The position numbers and the translations under genes are program-made. DNA of 64,000 nt from Mycolicibacterium chitae (lineage in GTDB: Bacteria; Actinomycetota; Actinomycetes; Mycobacteriales; Mycobacteriaceae): positions 1,860,001 to 1,924,000 of the forward strand of contig NZ_LR134355.1 in assembly GCF_900637205.1 (NCBI RefSeq), written 5' to 3'. How positions within the stretch are numbered: position 1 is the first letter of the stretch; every line of letters begins with the position of its first letter. Shown here piece after piece: positions 18,034-26,546 of this stretch. The notes under the pieces were generated by a model that was given only the letters and a program-made list of their open reading frames with translations, ran no database searches and had not been told where the DNA came from.

Positions 18034-19113
18034 TTACGGCTGCACCCACCACGGCGGAAAGCTGACGTCCAACCGTTCGCTGCGCCGGTACCCCGACCAG
18101 GTCGGGACCCCGGCCGGCTGGCCGAGGTAGATGCCGCGGGCCGCCGCGACGACCCGCGGGTGCTGGGTCGGCCACTGCAACGATGCCGCGACGTCCTCGA
18201 GGACACCCTGATCGCGTTCCAACACCCGGTCGACGATCGCCACCGCCGGCAGTGAGCCGCTCTTGTCACCGTTGCATCGGGAGCATGCCAGCACCAGGTT
18301 GGCCAGGCCGTCGATGCCGACCAGCGACCACGGCAGCACATGATCGATGGGGTTGTTGGCGGGTAAGTGGGTTTGGCAGTAAAAGCAGTGCGGCCCAAAG
18401 GCTTCCTTGAAGGGCCCGCGAACCACGGTCAACGCGGTGCGCTCCCGACCGAACAGATGCCCGGCGACGTCGGGGACTTCTGCGGCGAGGAACTTGTTCA
18501 TCCGGCGCACATCGTCGACCCACATGATCTCCAACGCCGGCTTCAACAGCCCGGCCAGTCGGGCCAGGCCATGGGCCACCCCGGGGTTGAGGACAATCGC
18601 GTCGCCACGGGCCCGCAGGGTCGAGCGGCTGACATGGTCGTGCAGGAACGAATCGTCGTAGAGGAAGGCGTCGCTGGTCGAGGCTCCGGGCAACTTCTGC
18701 AGGCGGTGCAGCGGTTGTTGTGCCAGGCACAACGCGACGTCGTCGATGGCGCGCTGGTAGGCCTCGGGTGCGCGCAGCCGCGCGGTGTCCACGGAGAAGC
18801 CGCCGCGACCGACCCCTGCCGCGTCCCGAAGCGACGTGGTGGCAGCCAGAATCCGTGCCTTCGGCTGGGTGGATTGCCGTAGCTCATGACCGTCGAACGG
18901 CCGCACCTGATGCCAGTAGATCTCCAGGACGCGGTGCGCCAGCGCGGGAATCGGTACCTGCAGCGCGTCAGCGGGGTCGGTGGGCAGGTTCTCCACGCAG
19001 TGCTCGATCAGCGCCATCAACGTCGCCAACTTGTAGGTGGCGGTGCGCAGCCCGGTCTCGAGGATCGCGACCACGCGCTGACCCAGCAGCAGCGGGTCGC
19101 CGGCCTCGGTCAC
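18034..19113 (-). CDS. HNH endonuclease-domain protein
   Basis: 359 residues. The C-terminal third holds a zinc-framed HNH motif: HCFYC, then PIDHVLPWS, then ANLVLACSRCNGDKSG (CxxC...DH...N...CxxC). The N-terminal 200 residues are helical and unrecognised. HNH proteins of this layout cut DNA in restriction, mobile-element or repair contexts. It is divergent from the MazG-like gene (71 bp apart) and convergent with the repeat-bracketed gene. Confidence 0.88.
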   Translation of the reverse strand: MTEAGDPLLLGQRVVAILETGLRTATYKLATLMALIEHCVENLPTDPADALQVPIPALAHRVLEIYWHQVRPFDGHELRQSTQPKARILAATTSLRDAAGVGRGGFSVDTARLRAPEAYQRAIDDVALCLAQQPLHRLQKLPGASTSDAFLYDDSFLHDHVSRSTLRARGDAIVLNPGVAHGLARLAGLLKPALEIMWVDDVRRMNKFLAAEVPDVAGHLFGRERTALTVVRGPFKEAFGPHCFYCQTHLPANNPIDHVLPWSLVGIDGLANLVLACSRCNGDKSGSLPAVAIVDRVLERDQGVLEDVAASLQWPTQHPRVVAAARGIYLGQPAGVPTWSGYRRSERLDVSFPPWWVQP

Positions 19114-19184
19114 ATCCGCACCTCACGTGTCGGCCCTTTGCGATACAACCTCACGGGAGCATTATCGCGAAGGGCGGGGATAAC

Positions 19185-19508
19185 GTGGCCAAACTCGTAC
19201 GGGACAACATTCCGGGGTTGATCCGGGCCTCGGGGCGACGTGCGGTCACCCGGCAACTGGATGACGACGAGTTCGCGGCGGCGTTGCTGGACAAGCTCGA
19301 CGAGGAGATCGCCGAGGTGCGCTCGGCGGCCACCGCAGAAGCCGTCCTCGAGGAGGCGGCCGATGTCTTGGAGGTGCTCGTCGCCATCGTCGAACAGCAC
19401 GGTTACCGACTCTCGCACATCATTGCTGCCGCCGACGAGAAGCGCCTGAGTCGAGGAGGTTTCGCTAATCGGTGCTGGCTGGAGGACCAGGGCCGAGGAG
19501 GCTGGTGA
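19185..19508 (+). CDS. MazG/phosphoribosyl-ATP pyrophosphohydrolase-like house-cleaning enzyme
   Basis: 107 residues from a GTG at 19185, with AGGGCGGGGA upstream. VRDNIPGLI at the start and the metal-binding helices LLDKLDEEIAEV and EEAADVLEVLVAI (ExxE...ExxD) are typical of the all-alpha NTP pyrophosphohydrolase group, which removes aberrant or excess NTPs. A much longer open frame from 18720 is antisense to the HNH gene and lacks MazG features. The short length and single domain match the YP_ phage/bacterial subgroup with N-terminal KLVRDxIP. Confidence 0.88.
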   Translation: MAKLVRDNIPGLIRASGRRAVTRQLDDDEFAAALLDKLDEEIAEVRSAATAEAVLEEAADVLEVLVAIVEQHGYRLSHIIAAADEKRLSRGGFANRCWLEDQGRGGW

Positions 19509-19557
19509 CACAACGAGATCGGCGGGCCGGTTCCGGGTGAGTCGGCCTTCCCCGGCG

Positions 19558-20787
19558 TCACGGCAGGTCGGCTCGGTCGAACTCCAGTTGCAACCTCGGG
19601 CGACGACGGTATCGGTCGCGAAGGTCGGCGATGAACGCGTCGACCTCGGCTGACTCGCCGGTTCCTGCCGCCAGCTTCCGCATCTTCTTGAGCCGTCGCG
19701 CTGCGCTGCGGTAGTACTTGGCATTCGCACCGGTCAGTTCACCTTCGACGAGTTGCGTGTAGACCGGCAGAACGGCGAGCGGGTCGCGTTTCTCGTAGGC
19801 CTTGCCGAGACCGCTCCAGACGTCGCTGTCGCGAAGTCCGAGCCGGTGTGCCAGATTCCAGGCTAGGGGAATGTCCTTGAGAGACAGCTGCGCGCGCAGC
19901 ACCGCGTCGCGCGGCTGCGTTGCGAGGCGGTCCATCACCTCCTTCTCGTAGTCGGTCCAGGCGTCAGCCGCGTCGCGATACAGGTGGCCCGCGGTGCTCG
20001 ACGACGGCCAGCGGCGGAAGACCGCGACCCGCGCCGCGACCAATTCATCGGGGCGATGCCGGGCCAGTAGTTCGCACCAGTAGTCGGCGGCGCGGCGCGC
20101 CTGATGGCCCTCGTCGAAATCGGTGGCCTGCTTCGCCCAGTCGATGGCGGCGTCGATTTCCCCGATCTCTAGCAGCGCCACCGCGGTGTCCTGCAGCCAC
20201 GCGACTACACGTCGATTCCTGGCGTGGGTGCGGATGATGGCGTCGACATCCCGGTCGAGAACGGCGAGACGCCGGGCATTCCAGTCGAGAGTGAACCACG
20301 CACCGGAATTCGGCGACGACCATCGCTGGTCTTCGGGGGGCCGCGGGCCGAGCGTCGCCGCCTGCTCATCGAGCTTCGCGCGGTAGGTCACCATCCCGCC
20401 GGAGCCCAGCGCCGGCGCGTACGCCACCGGATCGATGGTGAAGTAGTCGCACTCGTTGTCGAACTGAAACTTCATCATCCAGTCGACGAGTTTGGTGACT
20501 GCCGGGCGCGCGCGGGCAGCGGCGACCGGGTGAAGTTCCAGCAGCTCGCGGCAGGCGTCGCCGATGATGCCGCTGGAATCGTCGGCGCGCATGATCACCT
20601 TCAGCGCGGAGGCGATCGCCCGCTGCGTCACGGTGAACACTTCGGCGGGGTCGCCGTGGTCCGCGGCCTGTTGCAGGATCGCCACGGCTTCGTGCATCCG
20701 CGACCCGTGCGCGTTGGCGATGTTCCACCGCCACACGTCCGATCGGGTCCTGATGAGGGGCAGCACCGTGTCGGCAAGAGCAGTCAC
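19558..20787 (-). CDS. Helical-repeat protein of unknown function (DUF6880-like)
   Basis: 409 residues with no signal or membrane segment. The sequence has TPR-like alpha hairpins (ALLEIGEIDAAIDWAKQATD, VWSGLGKAYEKRDPLAVLPVY). The C-terminal stretch GELTGANAKYYRSAARRLKKM is very like the end of actinobacterial SWIM-zinc-finger or DUF6880 proteins, but no SWIM motif (CxCx...CxH) is present, so this may be a stand-alone relative. Role unknown, probably scaffolding or protein interaction. It is divergent from the secreted protein gene across an intergenic region with palindromes. Confidence 0.8.
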   Translation of the reverse strand: MTALADTVLPLIRTRSDVWRWNIANAHGSRMHEAVAILQQAADHGDPAEVFTVTQRAIASALKVIMRADDSSGIIGDACRELLELHPVAAARARPAVTKLVDWMMKFQFDNECDYFTIDPVAYAPALGSGGMVTYRAKLDEQAATLGPRPPEDQRWSSPNSGAWFTLDWNARRLAVLDRDVDAIIRTHARNRRVVAWLQDTAVALLEIGEIDAAIDWAKQATDFDEGHQARRAADYWCELLARHRPDELVAARVAVFRRWPSSSTAGHLYRDAADAWTDYEKEVMDRLATQPRDAVLRAQLSLKDIPLAWNLAHRLGLRDSDVWSGLGKAYEKRDPLAVLPVYTQLVEGELTGANAKYYRSAARRLKKMRKLAAGTGESAEVDAFIADLRDRYRRRPRLQLEFDRADLP

Positions 20788-20861
20788 AGGACCATCATCC
20801 GTGGCTCGGAGGTGCTGCGTACCGCAGGGGGCCGAGGTGCGCGGAGGGCATAGGCCGGTAG

Positions 20862-20881
20862 CGGCGGGGATAGCCCCGCCG
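20862..20881. repeat. Perfect 8-4-8 inverted repeat
   Basis: CGGCGGGG-ATAG-CCCCGCCG in the divergent region 20788-21050. It is followed within 15 bases by CCCTTTTG, but no annotated gene ends here, so it is not an obvious terminator. Confidence 0.6.
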
Positions 20882-20909
20882 GGGGCCGGCCCTTTTGCCC
20901 CTTATGCCT

Positions 20910-20984
20910 GGAAGATCACGCATTAGGTGGATTTGCGGCCGTTCGGCCGATCCGGCAAGGGCTTAAGCGTGGATTCTCACGCAT
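20910..20984. promoter_or_regulatory. Direct repeats GGA-N3-TCACGCAT in a divergent promoter region
   Basis: GGAAGATCACGCAT at 20910-20923 and GGATTCTCACGCAT at 20971-20984, 61 bp apart. The second also forms GCGTG-N6-CACGC with the bases before it. The location between divergent genes suggests binding sites for an unknown regulator; the function is not shown. Confidence 0.4.
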
Positions 20985-21050
20985 AACGACGGGTGGTCTG
21001 CCACCCGCTGCTACCGTGCGGAGACGTCGCCTATCCACAGCGGAGGGGAC

Positions 21051-21536
21051 ATGATCCGAGCAGCGTTGACGACAGCGCTACTGGGCGCGGCCGCCGTCGT
21101 ACCGGTCACTGCCCTCGCGCCCGCAGCCGCCGCCGATACCTGCGGCGTCAACCTGGCGGCTCCCCAAATTTCGAAGGCCGTCGCGACATTGCCGCCGTAC
21201 CCCGGCACCGACTGGCCCTGGTCCAGCGACCCGAGCACGATCCAGGGCAACTTCGATCCGTGCGCCACGTTGTCCACGGCGCTGGTCACCGTGGAGCGCG
21301 CCACCGGAAGCTCACCGACCACGGCGCTGATCTTCCACCACGGCCAGTACCTGGGGACGGCGACGTCGAAGGCCTACGGATTCACGTCCCTCAACGGCGC
21401 CCGCACCACCGACGACACCGTGGTCCTGAACTACAAGACCCCCGGCGCCTGCAACGCCTGCCCGCCGGCCGCCGTCCACACCGTGCGCTACCAGTGGCAG
21501 GGCGACCACGTCGCGATGCTCGACCCGGCGCCGTAG
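21051..21536 (+). CDS. Secreted LppP/LprE-like protein
   Basis: 161 residues with a clear signal peptide (MIRAALTTALLGAAAVVPVTALAPAAAADT). The mature part, with CGVNLAAPQISKAV, PCATLSTALV, ALIFHHGQYLGTATSKAY and late VHTVRYQW, follows the pattern of the mycobacterial LppP/LprE family. Unlike the family lipoproteins, no proper lipobox is visible (AADTCG), so it is probably secreted rather than lipid-anchored. Four cysteines may pair. Function unknown. AGCGGAGGGGAC just upstream is a good ribosome-binding site. Confidence 0.85.
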   Translation: MIRAALTTALLGAAAVVPVTALAPAAAADTCGVNLAAPQISKAVATLPPYPGTDWPWSSDPSTIQGNFDPCATLSTALVTVERATGSSPTTALIFHHGQYLGTATSKAYGFTSLNGARTTDDTVVLNYKTPGACNACPPAAVHTVRYQWQGDHVAMLDPAP

Positions 21537-21645
21537 CCGTCGTGTCACCGCCCGCTGCTAACGTGCCCACCGTACGAAAGTGGGGGGATATGAACACTTA
21601 CCAGTCAGGCCGAATGTGCAGCATCGTCGCCGGCGACCGGTGCCG

Positions 21646-24600
21646 ATGACCGCACCCGTCCGTGAGCGTCTGCTCACACCGTCGAAGGTGACGGCCTGGC
21701 TGGACTGCCCGCACTATCTGGCGCTGTGCGCCCAGGTCGACGACGGGACCCTGCCGAGACCGGACTACCGCTTCGGATCGTTCGCCGAGTTGCTCCTGAA
21801 CAAGGGCCTGGCGCACGAACGCGACTGCCTGGCCAACTACCGGAGCGAGGGCAAGAGCATCCTCGAGGTCCCGGAGAAGGGCGACCGGAGCTTCGCCGCG
21901 TGGACGGAAGCGACCGGGAACCCGCTCGGTGATTACGACGTCGTCTACCAGATGCCGTTCATTCACAATGGGATTCGCGGTGTCGCCGACTTCGTGGTGC
22001 GCGTGGCGGATCTCGGGACCGGCGAGGTCAGCTATGAACCGGTCGACGCCAAGCTCACCCGCACCGAGGCCAAGCCCGGTCACGTGCTGCAGCTGTGCTT
22101 CTACGCCGACGCCATCGAGGCACTGACCGGCCGGCGCCCCGAGCACATGCACATCTGGCTGGGCTCCGGCGGCATGGAGACTCTGCGGGTCAGCGACTTC
22201 CAACCGTACTGGCGCCGGCTGCAACGGCAGCTCGCCGCGGCGCTGGCCGGCGGTCCCGAGGACGGCACCGTTCCCGAACCCTGCGCGCACTGTGATTTCT
22301 GCGAGTTCCAACCGACCTGCGAGATGCACTGGCGGGACGCCGATTCGCTGATCTATGTGGCCAACATCCTCAAGCCTGACCGGGACGCGCTAGTCGATGC
22401 GGACATCGTCACGTTGGCCGCACTGGCCACCGCCGACGGCCCGCTGGAAGGGGTGGCGCCGGAACGCCTGGCTCGCCTGCGGGCCCAGGCGTCGCTGCAG
22501 GTGATCGCACGCCACCAAGAGGAGGCTCGTCCACCCTTCGAGCTGATCGAAGAGGGCGAACCGCCCTGGGGTCACGGCTTCGAGACGCTGCCGAAACCGG
22601 ACGCCGGCGACGTGTTCCTCGACTTCGAAGGCCACCCGTTCTGGCGCGCCGACACCGGACTTTTCTTCCTATTCGGCCTCGTGGAGCAGGACTCGAGCGG
22701 CCAGTGGCAGTACCGGTGCTGGTGGGCGCACGACGTCGCCCAGGAGGCCGCCGCGGTCGAGGCGCTCGTCGACTACGTGGCCCGCCGCCGCGAGCAGTTC
22801 CCCGGCATGCACGTCTACCACTACAACCACACCGAACGCTCGTCGTTGCAGCGAATGACGGAAACCCACGGCGTTGCGGAACTCGCGCTGGCCGAGCTGA
22901 TCGACACCGGTGCCTTTGTCGACCTGTTACTGGTGGCACGCAACAGCATTCAGGTGGGCACCGAATCTTACGGGCTCAAGCACCTGGAACGCCTGACCGA
23001 TTACGAACGCAGCCACGAGATCGACCAGGGCGCCGGCGCCGTCGTCCAGTACGAGCACTACATGGCCGAGCCCAACCAGAGCGACCTCGACGCCATCGCC
23101 GCCTACAACGAGGACGACGTGCGGGCCACCCTGGCGCTGCGGGACTGGCTGGTCGGGCACCGGCCACCCGAGTTGCCGTGGCGTGCCGCGGTGATCGAAC
23201 CGGACCCCGGGATCCCCGAGCTCGACGAGATGGTCGCGCGGCTGCACGGGTTTCCGCCGGGTACCGAGGAGCACGATCTCGGGGACCTGCTGTGTTACTG
23301 GCGCGACGAATGGTTCGCCTACGTGGCGCCCAAGAAGGTGAAGCTGGCCGCCGATCCGTTGGACCTGCTGGATGACGCCGAAGCCATTGCCGACCTGAGT
23401 CCCGTCGGCTTGGTGGAGCGGCTGGGAAAGAGGGGTACGCCGATCACGCCGGCGATGCGATTCACCTTCCCCGCACAGGAACTCGAACGTTTCCCCGCCG
23501 GCGGTGGGTCCGTCATGATCGCCACTTCGCCGGACGAATGGCGATCGGCCAGTATCGACCGGTTGGACCGCGCCGGCCACACTCTCGATCTGCTCTGGAA
23601 CGAGGAGCTACAGGAGTCCGGCTGCTGTCCGCGCGCCGCAGTATTGCACGACTGGGTCCCCACCAAACCCAAACCCGAGGCGCTGCAGACGTTCGCCGAA
23701 GGCTTCCTCGACGGTCGTAACCCCAACCCGGTGACGCTGGCCCTGCTTCGCCGCGACCTGCCGCGTTTCACCGACCGGACCGGCCGGGTGTTCGTCGACG
23801 ACCTCGATGACATGACCGAGTGGGTCACCAAGCTCGACCAGAGCGTCGTCGCGGTGCAGGGGCCGCCGGGCACCGGAAAGACCTACCGCGGAGCACGATT
23901 GATCCGAGCGCTGGTGCGCGCCGGGAAGCGCGTGGGTATCACGGCGGTCAGCCATTACGCCATCGCGAACCTGCTCGAGGGCGTCGTCGAGGCGTTCACC
24001 GAATCCGGTGAACTCGACCTGCTGTCGGCGGGGTGCAACCCCGGTAGCAGCTCCGTGCGTCGATTGCCCGACGTCACCTACGGCGGCAACACCAAGTGCG
24101 CGCGCGACGAGTACAACGTGGTCGCGGGCACCACCTGGCTGTTCTCCAACCCGGTCATGCGCGACGCCCCGGTGGACGTGCTGCTGATCGACGAGGCCGG
24201 CCAACTGGCCCTGGCCGACGCGTTGGCGGCCTCCGGAGCCGCGCACAATCTGGTGCTGCTCGGGGACCCGCTGCAGCTGCCCCAGGTCGCGCAAGCCAGT
24301 CACCCCGGCATCTCCGGGCGCAGCGTGTTGGACCACATCGTGGGCGACGAGGTGCTGCTCCCCGAGGACCGCGGGGTGTTCCTGCGCCAGACCCGCCGCA
24401 TGCACTCCGACGTCTGCGGGTTCATCTCACGGCAGATCTACGACGGCCGTCTGCACAGCTACGCCGACTGCGACCAGCAGTCGACGGTCGCGGGGACCGG
24501 GCTGCGATGGCTGCGGGTCGACCACGAAGGCAACCGCACGTGGTCGGTGCAGGAGGCCGACGCGATCGCCTCGGAGCTGATGCGTCTCCTCGGTACGCCC

Positions 24601-24984
24601 TGGACCAACCACAAGGGCGAGGCAAAAGCCTTGCAGCCCAGCGACTTCATGGTCGTGGCGCCATACAACCTGCAGGTCAACGCCATTCGCGCCCGCCTCG
24701 AACAAAACCCCGCACTGGCTGAGGTCCCGGTGGGCACCGTCGACAAGTTCCAAGGCCGCGAGGCCGCGGTGGTGTTCTTCAGCATGGCCGCCTCCAGCGG
24801 CGAGGACATCACCAGGGGAGTGGACTTCCTGTTCTCCCGCAACCGGCTCAACGTCGCCGTCAGCCGCGCCCGCTGTCTGGCCTACCTCGTCTGCACTGAT
24901 GCGCTGCTGGATACCCGAGCCCGCACGGTCGAGGACATGCGACTGGTGTCGACGCTCAATGCGTTCGTTGAGTCGGCGTCCTAG
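21646..24984 (+). CDS. TM0106-type RecB nuclease with RNase H-like and SF1 helicase domains
   Basis: 1,112 residues from the ATG at 21646. N-terminal RecB/Cas4-like nuclease: TPSKVTAWLDCPHYLALC, GVADF (D near 114), VDAK (near 134) and CAHCDFC...C (about 212-225), so four cysteines likely hold an Fe-S cluster. Then an RNase H-like DEDD segment (DVFLDFEGHP, near 324) and an SF1 helicase: GPPGTGKT (near 738), LLIDEAGQ (near 847), LLGDPLQLPQ, RNRLNVAVSRAR (near 1066). Such proteins are presumed DNA repair or RNA-linked nucleases. The stop overlaps the convergent neighbour's stop in a shared CTAG (24981-24984). Confidence 0.92.
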   Translation: MTAPVRERLLTPSKVTAWLDCPHYLALCAQVDDGTLPRPDYRFGSFAELLLNKGLAHERDCLANYRSEGKSILEVPEKGDRSFAAWTEATGNPLGDYDVVYQMPFIHNGIRGVADFVVRVADLGTGEVSYEPVDAKLTRTEAKPGHVLQLCFYADAIEALTGRRPEHMHIWLGSGGMETLRVSDFQPYWRRLQRQLAAALAGGPEDGTVPEPCAHCDFCEFQPTCEMHWRDADSLIYVANILKPDRDALVDADIVTLAALATADGPLEGVAPERLARLRAQASLQVIARHQEEARPPFELIEEGEPPWGHGFETLPKPDAGDVFLDFEGHPFWRADTGLFFLFGLVEQDSSGQWQYRCWWAHDVAQEAAAVEALVDYVARRREQFPGMHVYHYNHTERSSLQRMTETHGVAELALAELIDTGAFVDLLLVARNSIQVGTESYGLKHLERLTDYERSHEIDQGAGAVVQYEHYMAEPNQSDLDAIAAYNEDDVRATLALRDWLVGHRPPELPWRAAVIEPDPGIPELDEMVARLHGFPPGTEEHDLGDLLCYWRDEWFAYVAPKKVKLAADPLDLLDDAEAIADLSPVGLVERLGKRGTPITPAMRFTFPAQELERFPAGGGSVMIATSPDEWRSASIDRLDRAGHTLDLLWNEELQESGCCPRAAVLHDWVPTKPKPEALQTFAEGFLDGRNPNPVTLALLRRDLPRFTDRTGRVFVDDLDDMTEWVTKLDQSVVAVQGPPGTGKTYRGARLIRALVRAGKRVGITAVSHYAIANLLEGVVEAFTESGELDLLSAGCNPGSSSVRRLPDVTYGGNTKCARDEYNVVAGTTWLFSNPVMRDAPVDVLLIDEAGQLALADALAASGAAHNLVLLGDPLQLPQVAQASHPGISGRSVLDHIVGDEVLLPEDRGVFLRQTRRMHSDVCGFISRQIYDGRLHSYADCDQQSTVAGTGLRWLRVDHEGNRTWSVQEADAIASELMRLLGTPWTNHKGEAKALQPSDFMVVAPYNLQVNAIRARLEQNPALAEVPVGTVDKFQGREAAVVFFSMAASSGEDITRGVDFLFSRNRLNVAVSRARCLAYLVCTDALLDTRARTVEDMRLVSTLNAFVESAS

Positions 24985-25352
24985 CCGCCCGCGGCCCACT
25001 CCTTGGCCCGCTCGAGCTCAGCGAGCCCGAAAATCTCGAGTTCACCGGGCACCATCCAGCCCAGCACGTGCAGCGCGCGCACAATCCAGTCGGTGTCGGT
25101 GACGACGGCCATCCGCTTGAACGCCGCACGGTGCTTGATGAGCATGCCGAAGCCCATCTTGAGGTCCTCGACCAGACCGCCGCGTCCGAAGCCCTCGTAG
25201 TCCGGGTCGATGACCTCGACGAACCTGATCTCGTCGGTCTCCAGCATCTCGCGCATCTTCGGTTCGAAGGCACGCATCTCGTCGCCGGTCACCGTGCCCG
25301 TGACGCGGATCCCGGTCACGCCTTCGGGCATGTCAGACAGTATTTCGATCAC
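24981..25352 (-). CDS. SpoIIAA-like (STAS-related) protein
   Basis: 123 residues from a GTG at 25352 with GGAGG seven bases upstream. Features of the SpoIIAA-like family are VTGIRVTGTVTGDEM near the start, MLETDEIRFVEVIDPDYEGF, LKMGFGMLIKHRAAFKRMAVVTD and a C-terminal FGLAELERAKEWA. The fold is lipid-binding/STAS-like, and members are small cytosolic proteins of unclear role. It is divergent from the thioredoxin-fold gene. Confidence 0.85.
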   Translation of the reverse strand: MIEILSDMPEGVTGIRVTGTVTGDEMRAFEPKMREMLETDEIRFVEVIDPDYEGFGRGGLVEDLKMGFGMLIKHRAAFKRMAVVTDTDWIVRALHVLGWMVPGELEIFGLAELERAKEWAAGG

Positions 25353-25429
25353 AGCATCACCTCCGATGCGAGGTCCGAGAACCACGCTACTCCCGGAACA
25401 TGCGCGCCGACCACTACTGCGGGTAGTAC

Positions 25430-26110
25430 ATGATGGAAGGCATGCGTGGAGCAAAGGTGAAGCATCCCCTTGGACCCGTCGGCGCCGTCGTCGCCCTGGT
25501 CGTGGCACTCCTGCTGGGCAGCCCAGCCGCGGGTCTGGCACACGCGGCCCCCGCAGCGCCGGCCGGCGACGCCATCTCGATCGGTGATCCCGCCGCTCCC
25601 GGGCAGATCGACCTCTACCTGGATCCGCTGTGCTTCTACAGCGGAAAGATGATCCAGGAGCAGGGCCAGGCCATCGGCGAACGCATCGAGGCCGGCGCCC
25701 TGCACGTCAACCTGCGCTTCGTGGACTTTCTCGACAAGTACTCGGCCAGCGGCAACTACGACTACCGGGCCATCTACTCCGCCTACGTGGTCGCCGCCCA
25801 GTCGCAGTCCAGCGACGTCACGTGGCGGTTCATCCAACGGGTCTTCGCTGCCGATCAGCAGCCCCGCCGGAACGGTCCCAGCGACCTGACCAACGAGCAG
25901 CTGGCCGCCCTCGCCAACGAGGCCGGGGCCCCGCCGCTGGCCCAGGAGCTCATCAAGTGGGGCTTCCCGCTGGGCTACGACCCGCGCACCATCGCCGCCA
26001 ACAACCTCGTCCTGCTGCGGCAGCTGCCGGAATCCGGCGTGCCGCGCGTCGTGATCGACGGCCAGGCGGTCGATGGCCAATCGGACTGGCTGGCCCAGCT
26101 CCCGAGCTGA
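25430..26110 (+). CDS. Secreted DsbA-like thioredoxin-fold protein with CxxS
   Basis: 226 residues. A membrane-spanning signal segment (GAVVALVVALLLGSPAAGLAHAA) comes first, followed by a thioredoxin fold: IDLYLDPLCFYSGKMIQEQG at about 60-80 and the cis-proline loop SGVPRVVIDGQAV near the end. The active site reads CFYS instead of CxxC, so disulphide oxidase activity is unlikely; isomerase, chaperone or binding roles are possible. Start choice: ATG 25430, 25433 or 25442 are all in frame. It acts outside the membrane. Confidence 0.85.
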   Translation: MMEGMRGAKVKHPLGPVGAVVALVVALLLGSPAAGLAHAAPAAPAGDAISIGDPAAPGQIDLYLDPLCFYSGKMIQEQGQAIGERIEAGALHVNLRFVDFLDKYSASGNYDYRAIYSAYVVAAQSQSSDVTWRFIQRVFAADQQPRRNGPSDLTNEQLAALANEAGAPPLAQELIKWGFPLGYDPRTIAANNLVLLRQLPESGVPRVVIDGQAVDGQSDWLAQLPS

Positions 26111-26120
26111 GGCGGCCCCG

Positions 26121-26483
26121 CTACAAGTCGACTGGCGGGCGTTGGATGCTGCGCAGCAACCCGTCCCAGTTGTTGCGTTCGACATAGCGCATGTACTCCG
26201 CACCTTTCGCGCCGTAGACGCCGCGGGGATCACCGTCGAGTACCCACCGGTGCTGACGGTCGGCTTGGGCGGAAAGCCTGCGGTTCTGCCGCTTTCGCTC
26301 GGCCTCGGCCGCCTCCAGTTGCTGGATCAGCGCCTTGCCGATCACGACGGCGAGAAAGACGACGAGGACCATCGCCAACCCGGCGAGGATCCACCAGAAG
26401 TACTTGATGATGACGCCGATGAACACCACCACGCCGATCACCCCCAGCGCGCCGCCGCCGGATTGACCTCCTGGAACGCTCAT
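26121..26483 (-). CDS. Small membrane protein with C-terminal GDPRGV motif
   Basis: 120 residues from the ATG at 26483 (GGGAGGAG upstream). One or two hydrophobic segments (ALGVIGVVVFIGVIIKYFWWILAGLAM and following) are followed by a charged helix (QQLEAAEAERKRQNRR). The C-terminus, LDGDPRGVYGAKGAEYM, closely resembles the end of the DUF2510 protein at 28583-29185 (GDPRGVHG). Convergent with the thioredoxin-fold gene, 10 bp apart. Function unknown; probably a cell-envelope protein. Confidence 0.8.
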   Translation of the reverse strand: MSVPGGQSGGGALGVIGVVVFIGVIIKYFWWILAGLAMVLVVFLAVVIGKALIQQLEAAEAERKRQNRRLSAQADRQHRWVLDGDPRGVYGAKGAEYMRYVERNNWDGLLRSIQRPPVDL

Positions 26484-26546
26484 ATCTCTCCTCCCGATCC
26501 CCGCCTCGCATGATGCCAGCACCCACTGACATCAGAAGCTCGACAG

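Noticed and set aside
20862..20900. Hairpin followed by CCCTTTTG as a rho-independent terminator
   Set aside because: No gene ends upstream on the plus strand; both neighbours start, not end, at this region.
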